Shown here: positions 18,953 to 30,689 of the stretch, piece after piece | Numbering within the stretch: the stretch's first letter is position 1 | Layout: the number at the start of each line of letters is the position of its first letter | Assembly: GCF_012955605.1 (NCBI RefSeq) | Contig: NZ_CP052135.1 | Coordinates: 2,058,711-2,122,710 of the forward strand | Direction of reading: 5' to 3' | From: Bacillus fonticola | GTDB lineage: Bacteria > Bacillota > Bacilli > Bacillales > JC228 | DNA: 64,000 bases | Translations under genes and position numbers: made by a program | Notes under the pieces: model-generated | What the model saw: the letters and a program-made list of their open reading frames with translations, nothing else | What the model was told of the DNA's origin: nothing | The model's database searches: none

Positions 18953-21049
18953 CTATTGCTTACGAACGGTTAGTGAAGCGCCTAAATCGTCAGTTTGCTT
19001 CACTTGAAGGTGCCTCACTCCAGCAAAAGAGGCAGTTACAGATGCTACTAGGTGTAATAAGGCAAGTCGATTTTTCTTCACTTCCTCATTCTCTACCATG
19101 ACCATCGTTCCGTCAAAAAACGTATCAATAGTAGGCTGCAAACTACAAAGTAATTCGTACTTCTCGGTAACGTTCAGATCATTCCATCTACCGCTTAGGG
19201 ATGTTACTGCATCGTATAGTGCTTGCTCCGAATCATTTTCAAACAAGGAAGTCTGTACTCTTTCTGAAGATTGGTATTTACTTGCCAAGTTTTGCACACG
19301 TATCAGGCTTTCCATCGCTGGTTTAAAGGAAGCACCATCTCTTTCTTTTTCGAGCAATAGCGCTACTTTATAACGTTCATGAACGATATGATTAGTGCTA
19401 TCCACTGCAGCGGCGATACAATCGTAACGCACCTGTTCCTCTTGAAGCATGAATTCTAAACGTTGCTTAAAAAAGCTAATGATTGTACTGTGCAAATCAG
19501 ATTGTGTGTTTGCTTCTAGCTTGATGAGAGCCTCCTTCACTAGTTGCTGAATTGAGATAGACCACTGCTGATCTCGTAAAATACGTAGAACACCCCACGC
19601 CTGTCGTCTTAGTCCATAAGGGTCTTGTGAGCCAGAAGGAATAAGTCCAGCATGGAAGCACGAAACAATCGTATCCATTTTTTCCGCGATGGCTACAAGG
19701 CGGGATACGTCAGTTGTCGGAAGTGAAGCTTTCGCACTTTTAGGCCAGTATTGTTCTTCAATAGCACGTGCAACAAGCTCATTCTCTCCTTTTTGCAGCG
19801 CATATAAGTGACCCATCCCACCTTGAAGCTCTGGAAATTCTCCGACAAGGTTTGTGACAAGGTCAAACTTGCTGATCTTTGCTGCCCGTACGGCTTTTTG
19901 CTTTTCTTCAGCAGAAACAGACACCAGGTCAGCTAGCCGTCCTGTTAATGTTGCAACATGCTGAACTTTTTCTGCCATCGTCCCCATTTTCTCATGATAC
20001 ACAATACGGGAAAGCGTATCATTCGCCTCTTCAATTGTTCTTTTTTGATCTTCTTCATAAAAGAACTTCGCATCACTTAACCGGGCTTTTAATACTTTTT
20101 CATTCCCTTTTGCAACTGTATCCAAGTGCTGATGATCACCGTTACGAACAGTCACAAAAAATGGAAGAAGCTCTCCTTCAGAACTTCTCACAGGAAAATA
20201 GCGCTGATGTTCACGCATCATTGTTGTCAGAACATCGTCAGGTAGTGATAAAAATGATTCTTCAAACGTACCTGCCAACACTGTCGGATACTCTACAAGC
20301 TGAGTAACTTCCTCCAATAATTCCTCGTCTTCTTCAATAATCCAATCACGTTCTTCCGATAGCTTTTGCAATTGATCCCTGATAGCGGATTTTCGCTTAC
20401 TAGCACTTGCCACTACATACTGCCGTAGCATCGTAGTCGGGTATACACCTGCCGTTGAAATATTTACCTTTTCACCTAGAAATCGGTGTCCAAAAGAACT
20501 ACGACCACTTTCCACACCAGCAACGGCAATTGGGACGATCTCATCGTTCCAAAGGAGTGTCAGCCATTGGAGCGGTCGAATGTACCGGAACGAAGTAGAG
20601 CCCCATCGCATTGTTTTTGGGAACTGTACTTTCGTTACGAGTGAATCCCATGAGCTTAATAAGTCTTTTGCTAGTTTACCTACTTCTTTTTTGACAAGAA
20701 AGCAGTACTCTACTCCTTTGATTTCTTTGAAAAAGATATCATCCGGTGATGCGCCTTGTCCTCTGGAAAAACCGATCGCTGCTTTTGACCAATTACCTCC
20801 ACTATCGAGTGCAATGTTCTTCGCAGGTCCTTTCACTTCCTCTTCCTGATCGGCTTGTCGCTCCTCCACACCGTGGACTATCACAGCTAGACGACGAGGA
20901 GTTGAGTAGGGAGTAATCCGTTCAAAATGTAATCGGTGCTCCTGAAACCATGTCTCTACAGCCTTTGCAAGTTGCTCCATTGCGTCTGTAATGAAACGAG
21001 CTGGCATTTCCTCTAAACCAATTTCAAACAATACAGTACCTTTACTCAT
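18953..21049 (-). CDS. glyS: Glycyl-tRNA synthetase beta subunit
   Basis: A 698-residue beta subunit of the alpha2beta2 bacterial glycyl-tRNA synthetase. It starts [19 protein letters not shown], the conserved N-terminus, and contains KMRWGST-like and [12 protein letters not shown] ends typical of the family. The C-terminal part (~550-698) is the anticodon-binding-like domain. The ATG at 21049 is 9 nt from GGAGG and lies inside glyQ (8-bp overlap), so the subunits are translationally coupled. The T-box before glyQ controls both. Confidence 0.95.
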   Translation of the reverse strand: MSKGTVLFEIGLEEMPARFITDAMEQLAKAVETWFQEHRLHFERITPYSTPRRLAVIVHGVEERQADQEEEVKGPAKNIALDSGGNWSKAAIGFSRGQGASPDDIFFKEIKGVEYCFLVKKEVGKLAKDLLSSWDSLVTKVQFPKTMRWGSTSFRYIRPLQWLTLLWNDEIVPIAVAGVESGRSSFGHRFLGEKVNISTAGVYPTTMLRQYVVASASKRKSAIRDQLQKLSEERDWIIEEDEELLEEVTQLVEYPTVLAGTFEESFLSLPDDVLTTMMREHQRYFPVRSSEGELLPFFVTVRNGDHQHLDTVAKGNEKVLKARLSDAKFFYEEDQKRTIEEANDTLSRIVYHEKMGTMAEKVQHVATLTGRLADLVSVSAEEKQKAVRAAKISKFDLVTNLVGEFPELQGGMGHLYALQKGENELVARAIEEQYWPKSAKASLPTTDVSRLVAIAEKMDTIVSCFHAGLIPSGSQDPYGLRRQAWGVLRILRDQQWSISIQQLVKEALIKLEANTQSDLHSTIISFFKQRLEFMLQEEQVRYDCIAAAVDSTNHIVHERYKVALLLEKERDGASFKPAMESLIRVQNLASKYQSSERVQTSLFENDSEQALYDAVTSLSGRWNDLNVTEKYELLCSLQPTIDTFFDGTMVMVENEEVKKNRLALLHLVASVTASFAGVRHLQVKQTDDLGASLTVRKQ

Positions 21050-21932
21050 GTTCACTCGCCTCCTTTGTTGTTGCTAGTGGAAATCCGAGCTTTTCCCGCT
21101 CTTCGTAAAATGTTTTTGCAATGCCACGAGCTAATTTCCTCATCCGTCCAATATACGCTGTTCGTTCTGTAACTGAGATAGCCCCTCTACCGTCCAACAG
21201 GTTAAAGACGTGTGAGCATTTCAGCACATAATCGTATGCTGGGTGTACTAAACCATACGTCATTTGCGCATGTGCCTCCGCTTCATACTGCCCAAACAAG
21301 CGAAACAAAAGGTCGCCGTCACTCGTTTCAAAGGTGTATTTACTTTGCTCGTATTCTTGTTGTAGGAAAATGTCGCGGTATGAGAACTGATCATTCCACT
21401 GCAAATCGAACACATTTTCTTTATCTTGAATATATGAAGCGAGTCGCTCCAAACCATAGGTAAGTTCAACTGACACCGGGTTACATTCCAGGCCACCTAC
21501 TTGTTGAAAGTACGTAAATTGGGTAATTTCCATCCCGTCTAGCCATACTTCCCAACCGAGTCCTGCGCAGCCAAGCGATGGGTTTTCCCAGTTGTCTTCA
21601 ACAAAGCGAATATCGTGCTGTAGTGGATTAATCCCCAGTGCGCGTAATGAATCTAAGTAAAGTTCTTGAATATTGTGTGGAGATGGCTTCATCACCACTT
21701 GGAATTGATGATGTTGATACAATCGGTTTGGATTTTCTCCATAACGTCCATCTGCTGGGCGACGAGAAGGCTCTACGTATGCTACGTTCCAAGGCTCAGG
21801 TCCAATCGCTCGTAAAAACGTATATGGGCTCATAGTTCCTGCCCCTTTCTCTACGTCATAAGCTTGTAACAATATGCACCCTTGATCAGACCAATGTTTT
21901 TGTAGCGTTAAGATCATTTGTTGCAAGTTCAT
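21042..21932 (-). CDS. glyQ: Glycyl-tRNA synthetase alpha subunit
   Basis: A 296-residue class II aminoacyl-tRNA synthetase alpha subunit that carries the glycine-activating site. Recognisable segments: [34 protein letters not shown] and [19 protein letters not shown]. Full length for the family. Charging of tRNA-Gly needs GlyS. Transcription is controlled by the T-box leader that ends ~43 bp upstream. Confidence 0.96.
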   Translation of the reverse strand: MNLQQMILTLQKHWSDQGCILLQAYDVEKGAGTMSPYTFLRAIGPEPWNVAYVEPSRRPADGRYGENPNRLYQHHQFQVVMKPSPHNIQELYLDSLRALGINPLQHDIRFVEDNWENPSLGCAGLGWEVWLDGMEITQFTYFQQVGGLECNPVSVELTYGLERLASYIQDKENVFDLQWNDQFSYRDIFLQQEYEQSKYTFETSDGDLLFRLFGQYEAEAHAQMTYGLVHPAYDYVLKCSHVFNLLDGRGAISVTERTAYIGRMRKLARGIAKTFYEEREKLGFPLATTKEASEHE

Positions 21933-21974
21933 TGTGACACCTCCATATGTTTACAAAACTGTTTCACTGTAGGA

Positions 21975-22200
21975 AAAGAAAAAACTCGCCCCTACGTATT
22001 TTCACGTAGGGACGAGCCTTGACCCGCGGTTCCACCCTAGTTGCCTTCCTGACTAAGAAAAGCCACTTTATGACTATTGCTCCGAAACGCCTTCGTTCAT
22101 CGTTCTCCCTTAGCTTTCACTATCCTAAGGTCGCTTTCCAGAGAAGAGGGTGAACTACTCTTTTTCATCTTCGCAAAGATATTAAATTTTAATCAATCGT
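21975..22200 (-). promoter_or_regulatory. T-box riboswitch for glyQS (glycine)
   Basis: On the minus strand the T-box core AGGGTGGAACCGCGG lies at 22038-22024. A terminator stem (CTCGTCCCTACGT and its near complement) ending in TTTTTT follows at ~22017-21980. Upstream there is a long stem-I region. A GGC triplet at 22091-22089, just before GTTTCGGAGC, is the candidate glycine specifier. When tRNA-Gly is uncharged, the antiterminator should form and allow read-through into glyQ-glyS. Confidence 0.93.
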
Positions 22201-22202
22201 AC

Positions 22203-22997
22203 TCAAACTTCTTCTTCTTTGTCAAGTTTTGTTTTCGTATTCTTATTTTCCCCAAGTCCCCAGTGTTCCATCTGCTCTAAAAACTTTCGACTCTTACAAT
22301 ACAGACCACTGTAGGCATCATAATACGCCCATAATAGGTGACGCAGTTCTTTTAATGTCCCTTTTTGCAACGTAACACTCCCGAGCTGATCCATTACTAC
22401 ACGTTCAAACTTATGTAAAACAGAAAGTGCCTTCGCAGACGCTGGATATGCATGAGGATCGTGATCGTAACACCGATGACAAAGTAAACCATTTTCACGA
22501 ATGGAAAAACGAAACTCGCCTTCCTTTGCGCCACAATTCGTACACTGTCCAAGTACCGGATATAACCCAAGAACCGGAAGTAGCTTTACTTCTAAAAATC
22601 GAGTGTAAGATTCAGGGTCATCTCCGTCTTCAAGAGCCAAGAGAATTCTCTTCAGTAGCCCATATAATGATGGACTCGGCCTGCGATCTTCAACTGTTTT
22701 TTCCACGAGTTCCACAAGGTAGGCAGCAGCTGCACTTTTATCAAGATCTTCACGTATTTTCCGCAATGAGTACAGTGCCTCTCCTTGTTGGAGATGCCCC
22801 ATTCCTTTTCCCATAAAGGCGACAAACAACCCAATCGTAAATGGTTGCGTACAAGAAGTAAATTTACTTCTTGGTTTGCGGGCTCCTCGCGCCATTACAG
22901 CTACTTTCCCAAGACGTTCTGTGTAGAGAGTTACAATTTTGTTTGTTTCCCCATAAGGTGTTGTCCTTAGTACGATCGCTTCCATCTGTTCCGTCAC
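22203..22997 (-). CDS. recO: DNA repair protein RecO
   Basis: A 264-residue recombination mediator that loads RecA and anneals ssDNA. The N-terminal OB fold includes VLRTTPYGETNKIVTLYT; VMARGARKPRS follows. A C-terminal zinc site is formed by CTNCGAKEG and LLCHRC. The GTG at 22997, 7 nt after GGGGGGAG, is the best start. The ATG four codons later is too far from that site, and the longer open frame lacks support. It lies between yqzL and glyQ, as in B. subtilis, but a terminator separates it from yqzL. Confidence 0.93.
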   Translation of the reverse strand: MTEQMEAIVLRTTPYGETNKIVTLYTERLGKVAVMARGARKPRSKFTSCTQPFTIGLFVAFMGKGMGHLQQGEALYSLRKIREDLDKSAAAAYLVELVEKTVEDRRPSPSLYGLLKRILLALEDGDDPESYTRFLEVKLLPVLGLYPVLGQCTNCGAKEGEFRFSIRENGLLCHRCYDHDPHAYPASAKALSVLHKFERVVMDQLGSVTLQKGTLKELRHLLWAYYDAYSGLYCKSRKFLEQMEHWGLGENKNTKTKLDKEEEV

Positions 22998-23057
22998 CGT
23001 ATTTCTCCCCCCAAACACCGCAAACTGGAAGACGTCTACTTTGCTAATGCCTTTAGA

Positions 23058-23091
23058 CAGAAAAACCGACCTCTATCTGGTCGGTTTTTAT
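23058..23091 (-). terminator. Terminator after yqzL
   Basis: A perfect 11-bp stem (AAAAACCGACC / GGTCGGTTTTT) with a 7-nt loop, T-rich on both exits. It lies between yqzL and recO, so recO must have its own promoter or depend on read-through. Confidence 0.88.
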
Positions 23092-23111
23092 AATTATGAT
23101 GCGCTCAAACC

Positions 23112-23252
23112 CTAAGAAAACGGGAATTGTAATTGTGCTAGTTCTTCTTCACTCTTGGGCTCCGAATAACCTTCCTGCTCCATTTCCTTAAGAAGAAGAT
23201 ACGTATCAATGTTACCCGTTTGTTTGAAAATACTCCAGGTAAAGTCTAACAT
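23112..23252 (-). CDS. yqzL: Small conserved protein YqzL
   Basis: A 46-residue protein that begins MLDFTWSIFKQTGN and ends acidic/hydrophobic, matching the short YqzL family found beside recO in Bacillaceae. Function unknown. A longer frame is open upstream, but the ATG at 23252 follows AAAGGTGGGG at good distance and gives the family N-terminus. The C-terminal half is rich in Glu and Gln. Confidence 0.85.
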   Translation of the reverse strand: MLDFTWSIFKQTGNIDTYLLLKEMEQEGYSEPKSEEELAQLQFPFS

Positions 23253-23434
23253 GTGAAACCCCACCTTTCCGTTTTCAACTCTAGCATGATTTTGTTCCCT
23301 TGCCTTATTACTAGGATGATGCAACACCGTTTAAATCATGTCTCGCAATTTTTGTAAAATGGTAAGGCGATAGGATTATTGTGGCCACACAAACGCTTTC
23401 TACTTTCATGTCAGTTTTGTGTGTTAGCTCTACG

Positions 23435-23493
23435 ATAAGAGCGTTATTTGGTTTTATGAGCGTTATTCCCGGGATAAGAGCGTTAACCTGTTT
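23435..23493. repeat. Degenerate tandem repeat, three units of 19-20 bp
   Basis: Three consecutive units share AT(A/G)AGAGCGTTA or TATGAGCGTTA, with variable spacers of about 8 bp: starts at 23435, 23455 and 23474. They fill much of the 256-bp gap between era and yqzL. The layout (invariant core plus drifting spacer, ~20-bp period) is the same as in the arrays at 35.6 and 46.4 kb. Confidence 0.75.
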
Positions 23494-23508
23494 TTTTCCG
23501 CGATTCGA

Positions 23509-24848
<1,340 letters not shown>

Positions 24849-24934
24849 TCATTTTACAGAAGTACTACTACGTTTTCAAATGTAGAGGGGGCTTGTTGTA
24901 CTGTATGATTGTTTCGATGATTTGTGCCCCGATC

Positions 24935-25315
24935 TCAATGTTTTATTTGCTCCCAAATCGGAGGTGCAAATAAAACAATTCCTACAATAACTGCATACAT
25001 GGCACTAACTAAACAAGCTGCTGCAGATACATCCTTTGCTCGTTTGGCCAGTGGGTGTCGGTCTGTTGAAATATAGTTTACTGTAGTTTCGATTGCAGTG
25101 TTGAAGAGTTCACAAAGAAACATAAGGACAATAGCGCTACTAAGAAACAACCACCCCATCCGATCCAAGGAAGTCCAAATTCCTAACATTACGCCTAGGG
25201 TCGCTGCAACCGTATGAATTTTCATGTTTCGTTCTGAAACAAATGCCTCTCTAAATCCGCAACAAGCATTTCCTACAGACAGCAGAAAAGATGTATTACG
25301 TGCGGGGGAGCCCAT
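24935..25315 (-). CDS. dgkA: Undecaprenol/diacylglycerol kinase
   Basis: A 126-residue integral membrane kinase of the DgkA family with three transmembrane helices. The conserved SERNMKIH and ELFNTAIETTV motifs carry the catalytic glutamates. In Gram-positive bacteria the usual substrate is undecaprenol, feeding the lipid carrier pool for cell wall synthesis. Its start lies 20 bp inside ybeY, suggesting coupled translation. Confidence 0.93.
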   Translation of the reverse strand: MGSPARNTSFLLSVGNACCGFREAFVSERNMKIHTVAATLGVMLGIWTSLDRMGWLFLSSAIVLMFLCELFNTAIETTVNYISTDRHPLAKRAKDVSAAACLVSAMYAVIVGIVLFAPPIWEQIKH

Positions 25316-25772
25316 ATGCGGTTAAAATCTCCTCTTGTTTTGCGAACATTTCTTTTTCCCCTTGCTCAGTTTCATGGTCAAACCCGAGGAGATGTAAAAA
25401 TCCATGAATGGTTAAAAACGCGAGCTCTCTCTGAAAAGAATGTCCATAGCTTTCTGCTTGCTCCTTCGCCTTAGGGATTGAAATGATGAGATCACCAAGC
25501 ATAAGTGGAGGTGCATCTGTTTCTTCATCAAAAACCCATTCCTCATCTTCATCCTCAATCGGAAAGCTTAAACAGTCTGTCGCTTGGTCTTTATCTCGAT
25601 ACGTACGATTCAATTCCTGAATACGCTCGTTATCGACAAGCGTAACAGAACACTCAAAATCTCTCTCCAACCTAAGATGTTTAGCGGCGTATTGAAGTAC
25701 TTTTTCAATTAGGTGTTGCTCTTCTTCAAGTGGTGCTTCATATTCATTTAAAATGTCAATAAAACCGCTCAT
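25296..25772 (-). CDS. ybeY: Endoribonuclease YbeY
   Basis: A 158-residue metal-dependent RNase used in 16S rRNA 3' maturation and ribosome quality control. The zinc motif is HGFLHLLGFDH (H-x3-H-x5-H). It overlaps pgpH by 4 bp at its 5' end and dgkA at its 3' end, a tight run with era downstream that groups ribosome-maturation functions. Confidence 0.95.
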   Translation of the reverse strand: MSGFIDILNEYEAPLEEEQHLIEKVLQYAAKHLRLERDFECSVTLVDNERIQELNRTYRDKDQATDCLSFPIEDEDEEWVFDEETDAPPLMLGDLIISIPKAKEQAESYGHSFQRELAFLTIHGFLHLLGFDHETEQGEKEMFAKQEEILTAYGLPRT

Positions 25773-27925
25773 GAATTTTTCTCCTTTTCTCGATCTTCTG
25801 GATACTCAATGCGAGTATGAAACATGCCTTTTAACGTATCACAAAGAGACTTTTTCACTGTTTGAAGTTGTTGCATTGTCAACTCACACTCATCAAACTG
25901 TCCGTCTTGGAGGCGCTCCTTTACGATACTATCCACGAGACATTCAATTTTTTCCTCTGTTGGTGATTTCATAGAGCGTGTAGCTGCTTCGACGCTATCG
26001 GCAATACTGATGACGGCAGCTTCTCTCGTCTGTGGCTTGGGCCCAGGGTAACGAAATGATGCTTCTTTTACGTTCTCATCTTTCTCCTTCGCCTGATGGT
26101 AAAAGTATTTTACCGAAGAGGTACCATGGTGTTCCTTTGCAATGTCCACGACTTCCTTCGGTAACTTATATTGTTTCAGCAAGCGCGCACCATCAGTGGT
26201 ATGGGCAATAATAATATCTTTGCTTCGAGACGGTGTCAATTCATCGTGAGGATTACGTCCATTCATTTGATTTTCAATAAAGAAATGCGGACGAACTGTT
26301 TTGCCAACGTCGTGATAATAACACGCCACTCGCGCAAGAAGACCGTTAGCACCAACCGTTTCACAAGCTGCCTCAGAAAGGTTGGCAACCATCACACTAT
26401 GGTGATAGGTACCTGGTGTTTCTGTAAGCAATTTTTTAAGCAGGGGATGGTTTGGATTGCTCAATTCAATGAGTTTCATTGTAGATAAAATGCCAAATCC
26501 GCTCTCAAATATCGGCAACAATCCAACGACCAATATACTACTAAGTACCCCCGATAATATCGTAAACAATAAAGAAAAGCCCAACTCTTCATCAAAGAGA
26601 CTCCCAGACCGCAACAACGTGACGCTCAGCTGGAATACGATTCCTACCATCGCCACAATAAAGCCTGTTTGAAAAACATTTGCTTTCATCGTCCCTCTTC
26701 GCAAAGAGAGGACAGCTACTACACCGCTTATTAATACGAATAACAAACTAATTGCGGAGAAATTACTCGACACATTTTCACTAAAAAACATACTAGCGAG
26801 AAGAGCCTGCACGAGGCTACTCCCAAACGCAATCTTTTCCCCGAGAAGAACCGTAAGTAACATCGGGGTCAGCGCAGCCGGAAATAAAAAGGCAATGGTC
26901 GGCATCGTGACATCTGTTAATAAGGTGAAGCCTTTCATTAACCCCACAAACAGGAGAAAAACAAAAGCAAATAACACTAGATGATTTGCACGATGGGAGT
27001 GATCAGCAATCCCTTTCTTCGTATGAAAAAAGAAGCCTCCTAAAACAAGTGCCACAAACAAAAAGGTTCCGATAAGTGGCTTTGTCGATTGATCCTCCTG
27101 CAAAAGTCCAGCCACATCTAGTTGTCTGTACACGTCACGTGTCACTAGGTCCCCTTGCTCTACTATAACTTGTCCTTCAAGAATCTGTACGGGTTCCACA
27201 AGATTGACGGCCTCTTCCCTCAGTTCATCTGTTTGAGTAGGATCATAAAACTTGTTTTGAACGATGGCAAACCTACCTAGCTCTATAGAAGCTTCCTTAC
27301 GTGAAGAAGGAAGTGAAGAGAATCTAAGTTGATCTTCTACACGCTGTTTGGCTTCTTCAACTTCAGAAGATGAGATTTCTTGCGTCATCACGCTATTTAC
27401 GGCAGTCACCGTAACATCTTGCATCACACTACGTTCTTGTTCGTTCGTTTGTAATAATATGCGTAACGTTTGTTCATCGATTTCGTCTGCAACTTCAGGG
27501 GTTAGCTCCTCTTTCAAAGCATCCAACTTGTCTGCTATGGAAAGCGAAGTACGTGTAGTTGTAGAGTTTCCGTTACCCTCATCTTCTGTTTCAGCCCGTT
27601 CAATCTCTTCAACCGTTTGAAAGATAGAGGTAATCAAATCAATGCGGTTTTGAGTATATTCTAACCTTACGATATATACATCTTGAACCCGTTTTCGAGC
27701 TTCTTCACGGCGCTTTTCTGTACTTTCTACATCCTCAATCGTCGACGGTGAGCGAATGGTCTCCGGAGAGGGGTTGTACATTTCAATATTAAGATCATCA
27801 GGTCTCACATGTGGAAATAACAGCACAACAAGAAGAACACCAAGCCCTACGTACAAAAAAAGTTGGGCGATGCTACCTTGGAATAAGTATTTAACCCGTT
27901 GAATGAATTGATAAAACGATTCCAA
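25769..27925 (-). CDS. pgpH: Cyclic-di-AMP phosphodiesterase PgpH (7TM-HD)
   Basis: A 718-residue membrane protein (YqfF) that degrades c-di-AMP. It has one N-terminal transmembrane helix, an extracytoplasmic domain of ~230 residues, a seven-helix membrane domain (~270-480) and a cytoplasmic HD domain with YHHSVMVANL, YYHDVGKTVRP and AKEHHGTS metal ligands. The best start is the TTG at 27925, 8 nt after AAGGAGG; an upstream TTG at 27964 adds 13 codons without a ribosome site. It heads the pgpH-ybeY-dgkA-cdd-era run. Confidence 0.93.
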   Translation of the reverse strand: MESFYQFIQRVKYLFQGSIAQLFLYVGLGVLLVVLLFPHVRPDDLNIEMYNPSPETIRSPSTIEDVESTEKRREEARKRVQDVYIVRLEYTQNRIDLITSIFQTVEEIERAETEDEGNGNSTTTRTSLSIADKLDALKEELTPEVADEIDEQTLRILLQTNEQERSVMQDVTVTAVNSVMTQEISSSEVEEAKQRVEDQLRFSSLPSSRKEASIELGRFAIVQNKFYDPTQTDELREEAVNLVEPVQILEGQVIVEQGDLVTRDVYRQLDVAGLLQEDQSTKPLIGTFLFVALVLGGFFFHTKKGIADHSHRANHLVLFAFVFLLFVGLMKGFTLLTDVTMPTIAFLFPAALTPMLLTVLLGEKIAFGSSLVQALLASMFFSENVSSNFSAISLLFVLISGVVAVLSLRRGTMKANVFQTGFIVAMVGIVFQLSVTLLRSGSLFDEELGFSLLFTILSGVLSSILVVGLLPIFESGFGILSTMKLIELSNPNHPLLKKLLTETPGTYHHSVMVANLSEAACETVGANGLLARVACYYHDVGKTVRPHFFIENQMNGRNPHDELTPSRSKDIIIAHTTDGARLLKQYKLPKEVVDIAKEHHGTSSVKYFYHQAKEKDENVKEASFRYPGPKPQTREAAVISIADSVEAATRSMKSPTEEKIECLVDSIVKERLQDGQFDECELTMQQLQTVKKSLCDTLKGMFHTRIEYPEDREKEKNS

Positions 27926-28026
27926 AAGAACTCCCTCCTTACTAAGAGGTGAACTTATTGTCAACTATAGCAGTTTTTGGTTTCATTATCTAGGTCGAAC
28001 ACAATTGCCCATGGGTTCATACGACA

Positions 28027-28066
28027 AAAGGGGCTGTCCCCGTTGGAAGAGGTCAGCCCTTTTTTT
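28027..28066 (-). terminator. Terminator after phoH
   Basis: AGGGCTG / CAGCCC stem with a large loop; TTTT follows on the minus strand and seven T on the plus strand. It separates phoH from pgpH. Confidence 0.7.
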
Positions 28067-28070
28067 CCCT

Positions 28071-29027
28071 TTATTCGCGTTCATATGCCTCAATAATACG
28101 TGATACAAGCTGATGTCGCACAACATCAGTAGCTTCTAGATAAAGGAACTGTAATCCTTTTACGTCTTTTAAAAGCTCAGCTGCTGTCGTTAATCCAGAT
28201 TGAACACCTTTTGGTAAGTCAATTTGAGTGCGGTCGCCTGTGATCACCATTCTTGAACCGAACCCTAGTCGAGTCAAAAACATTTTCATTTGAGCACTCG
28301 TCGTATTTTGCGCCTCATCCAAAATAACAAAGGCGTTATCAAGTGTTCGCCCTCTCATGTAGGCAAGGGGGGCTATCTCAATGACCCCTCGTTCAATAAG
28401 GCGTTGCGTATGGTCGGCTCCAAGAACATCATGAAGTGCATCATACAGAGGGCGCAAATATGGATCCACTTTTTCTTTTAAATCTCCGGGAAGAAATCCT
28501 AGGCTCTCCCCTGCTTCAACGGCTGGTCTCGTCAGGATAATTCGTTCTACTTTACTTACTTTCAATGCTTGTACCGCCATAACTACAGCTAAATAGGTCT
28601 TTCCAGTTCCTGCTGGGCCAATCCCAAATACGAGGTCTGAAGATTGCATGGCGGCGATATATCTTAATTGCCCAACCGTTTTTGGACGTATAGACTTTCC
28701 TCTTGTAGTACGTGCGAGTTCTGTTTCAAAGAGGTCCTTGAATGAATCAATTGCCCCTTTCTTAGCCAACTGAATTGCGTAAGCACAGTCTCGCTCTGAT
28801 ATCGTTTTTCCTTTGCGAATTACAGCCAGTAGCTCCGATAAAACACTTTGCGCAATCGAAGCTTCTTGTTCAGCTCCATCTATCATGATATTGCCGCCAC
28901 GAGAAACGATGCGTATCGTAAGTGCGTCTTCCAACAACCGCAAGTGGACATCACCATTTCCAAATAATTGTGCGGCTTCTTCTGGACCCGCAAGTTCCAG
29001 ATCCAAAGCAATCATAGGTTCGGTCAT
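28071..29027 (-). CDS. phoH: PhoH-like ATPase
   Basis: A 318-residue PhoH-family protein. N-terminal KH-like part (~1-110), then a P-loop ATPase: GPAGTGKTYL (Walker A, ~140-149), FVILDEAQNT (Walker B) and ITGDRTQIDLP. The family is predicted to act on RNA, often near ybeY and pgpH, as here. It follows yqfD by 21 bp. Confidence 0.92.
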   Translation of the reverse strand: MTEPMIALDLELAGPEEAAQLFGNGDVHLRLLEDALTIRIVSRGGNIMIDGAEQEASIAQSVLSELLAVIRKGKTISERDCAYAIQLAKKGAIDSFKDLFETELARTTRGKSIRPKTVGQLRYIAAMQSSDLVFGIGPAGTGKTYLAVVMAVQALKVSKVERIILTRPAVEAGESLGFLPGDLKEKVDPYLRPLYDALHDVLGADHTQRLIERGVIEIAPLAYMRGRTLDNAFVILDEAQNTTSAQMKMFLTRLGFGSRMVITGDRTQIDLPKGVQSGLTTAAELLKDVKGLQFLYLEATDVVRHQLVSRIIEAYERE

Positions 29028-29048
29028 AAAGTAAATGGTCTCCTTAGT

Positions 29049-30272
29049 CTAATTCGTATCGTTTTCAGTATCCTTCACTTTGTTTTCTTCTCTTTGGAGA
29101 ATAGGTTTAGGTACGGCAATGTTTTCAACGACTTGAAAATGCAAGGTTAACACTACTTTACCATCTTTCACCTGTTGCTGTAAAACGTTATATCCCTTAA
29201 CTGTAGCGTCCTCATCCAGCTGTCGGGCTAACCGCTCCTCAGCTAATTCTTTAGCAATGGCCATCGCATCTTTTTTCTCGTATTTACGCAAGACCTCTGT
29301 TGTCTCTCTCTTCGTTACCTTTTGAAAGGATAAAGGCAATTCCCATTGTAAGAAGCGGAATGTTTTTGTTTGGACTTCTTGCGTCTGTTGTGTATAGGTT
29401 TTTTCTCCGAATCCCCACACCGGAATTTGCGCACCAAACAAGCCAATGGTATACAGTTCGTCCTCTTTTCCAGTATACATAGAAAATGTTTTTTCTAACG
29501 GAATCTCCACTGTTGTTTTGTACCACGTTTCACCGTAAATGTCTCCTTTGGCTGACACTGTTTGTGTGTTTCCTTCTTTTCCGATAATGCCGCTTACAAG
29601 AGGTTGACCTTTTTGCACGTAATCATTTACTTCTATGAGAGGTTTTCCTGTTTCAACAAACAGCTTCGTCACAACCGCTTTCTTCCCGGCAACTAAATGT
29701 TGAGGACCAGCTTCTTTTTCCACCTCAGGTGCGTTCTTTTCGACGACCTTTAGCTTGTACTTTGTCCCATCTAATTGCACGCCTATCCATGTAATCTCAT
29801 CCACCTGACGAGTCAGGTTCCGTTGAATCGTATCCAAGTCATCTACGTTCCATAAAAATTTCCCTACCTTTACGCCCTGTTTGTCCAGTTCCTCCCACAC
29901 TTTGTTTTCGGTTTGCGCAGAAGCGCCTTCAATCTCTATCCCCCATACCATATTGGAAAGAAGAAAGATGATGACAAGAAATCCAGCAGCACCAAATAAA
30001 AGTCCATTATTATTCCACAACCTTCTCCACACAAACGGAACGCCGTGACGTCTCAGTATTGAAAGTTTACATCGATGCTGCCATCTTGCTTCACGAACGA
30101 GACCTAAGTCTCTGCGCAACACTTTAAACGAAATAACCCCATCTCGGGAGCGTTTCACTCCCCAAACAGGAATTTTCTTTCTTGCACAAGCATTTAAAAA
30201 TAACTCCAATTGCTTGCCTTGTGCACGTACAGTCACATATCCAGAAAAGTAGTTCAGCCACTGGTTCTTCAT
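29049..30272 (-). CDS. yqfD: Sporulation protein YqfD
   Basis: A 407-residue membrane-anchored protein of the YqfD family. About 85 cytoplasmic residues precede one transmembrane helix (~90-110), and the rest is likely in the forespore-mother cell intermembrane space. The family is conserved in spore formers and expressed in the mother cell in B. subtilis; its exact job is unclear. The ATG at 30272 is chosen because the ATG at 30281 abuts its ribosome site. It lies 18 bp after yqfC. Confidence 0.88.
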   Translation of the reverse strand: MKNQWLNYFSGYVTVRAQGKQLELFLNACARKKIPVWGVKRSRDGVISFKVLRRDLGLVREARWQHRCKLSILRRHGVPFVWRRLWNNNGLLFGAAGFLVIIFLLSNMVWGIEIEGASAQTENKVWEELDKQGVKVGKFLWNVDDLDTIQRNLTRQVDEITWIGVQLDGTKYKLKVVEKNAPEVEKEAGPQHLVAGKKAVVTKLFVETGKPLIEVNDYVQKGQPLVSGIIGKEGNTQTVSAKGDIYGETWYKTTVEIPLEKTFSMYTGKEDELYTIGLFGAQIPVWGFGEKTYTQQTQEVQTKTFRFLQWELPLSFQKVTKRETTEVLRKYEKKDAMAIAKELAEERLARQLDEDATVKGYNVLQQQVKDGKVVLTLHFQVVENIAVPKPILQREENKVKDTENDTN

Positions 30273-30290
30273 TCGCCTCATCCTCCTCGC

Positions 30291-30578
30291 CTACGTTTCC
30301 GATAAATAGTACACTTGTTCTACTTTACCTTCTACTAAGATTTCCTCCGGAAGGATCGTTTTTATCACAAAACCTTTCCCACGCACGAGTAACTGCCCTT
30401 GTTTTAAAAGTAAACGGATTTCATCATCTTCAAAGGATAACAACCCTCGATGATTTTCAATATAAATATGTAATTGACCAATCATCGTGATGCGGGGGAG
30501 GTCCATCATCACATCGTCTGGGAGATCAAGGTGTCGTGCTAGGAAGTTAGATATCTTACGTCCCCACTTGAGTTTCAT
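30291..30578 (-). CDS. yqfC: Sporulation protein YqfC
   Basis: A 95-residue protein of the YabP/YqfC family, small beta-rich sporulation proteins. DVMMDLPRITMIG and the alternating hydrophobic strands are typical. It pairs with yqfD in one transcription unit, as in most spore formers. Ribosome site AAAGGGGG. Confidence 0.88.
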   Translation of the reverse strand: MKLKWGRKISNFLARHLDLPDDVMMDLPRITMIGQLHIYIENHRGLLSFEDDEIRLLLKQGQLLVRGKGFVIKTILPEEILVEGKVEQVYYLSET

Positions 30579-30689
30579 GCGCCCAGCCCCCTTTCATCTC
30601 ATATGTATGAAGTTGACAACGCGTTTAGCACAAGTGAAGTGCGTGTAGGGAGGAAATGTGCGGAAGGTGGGGTGCCGATCTCTACAGAC

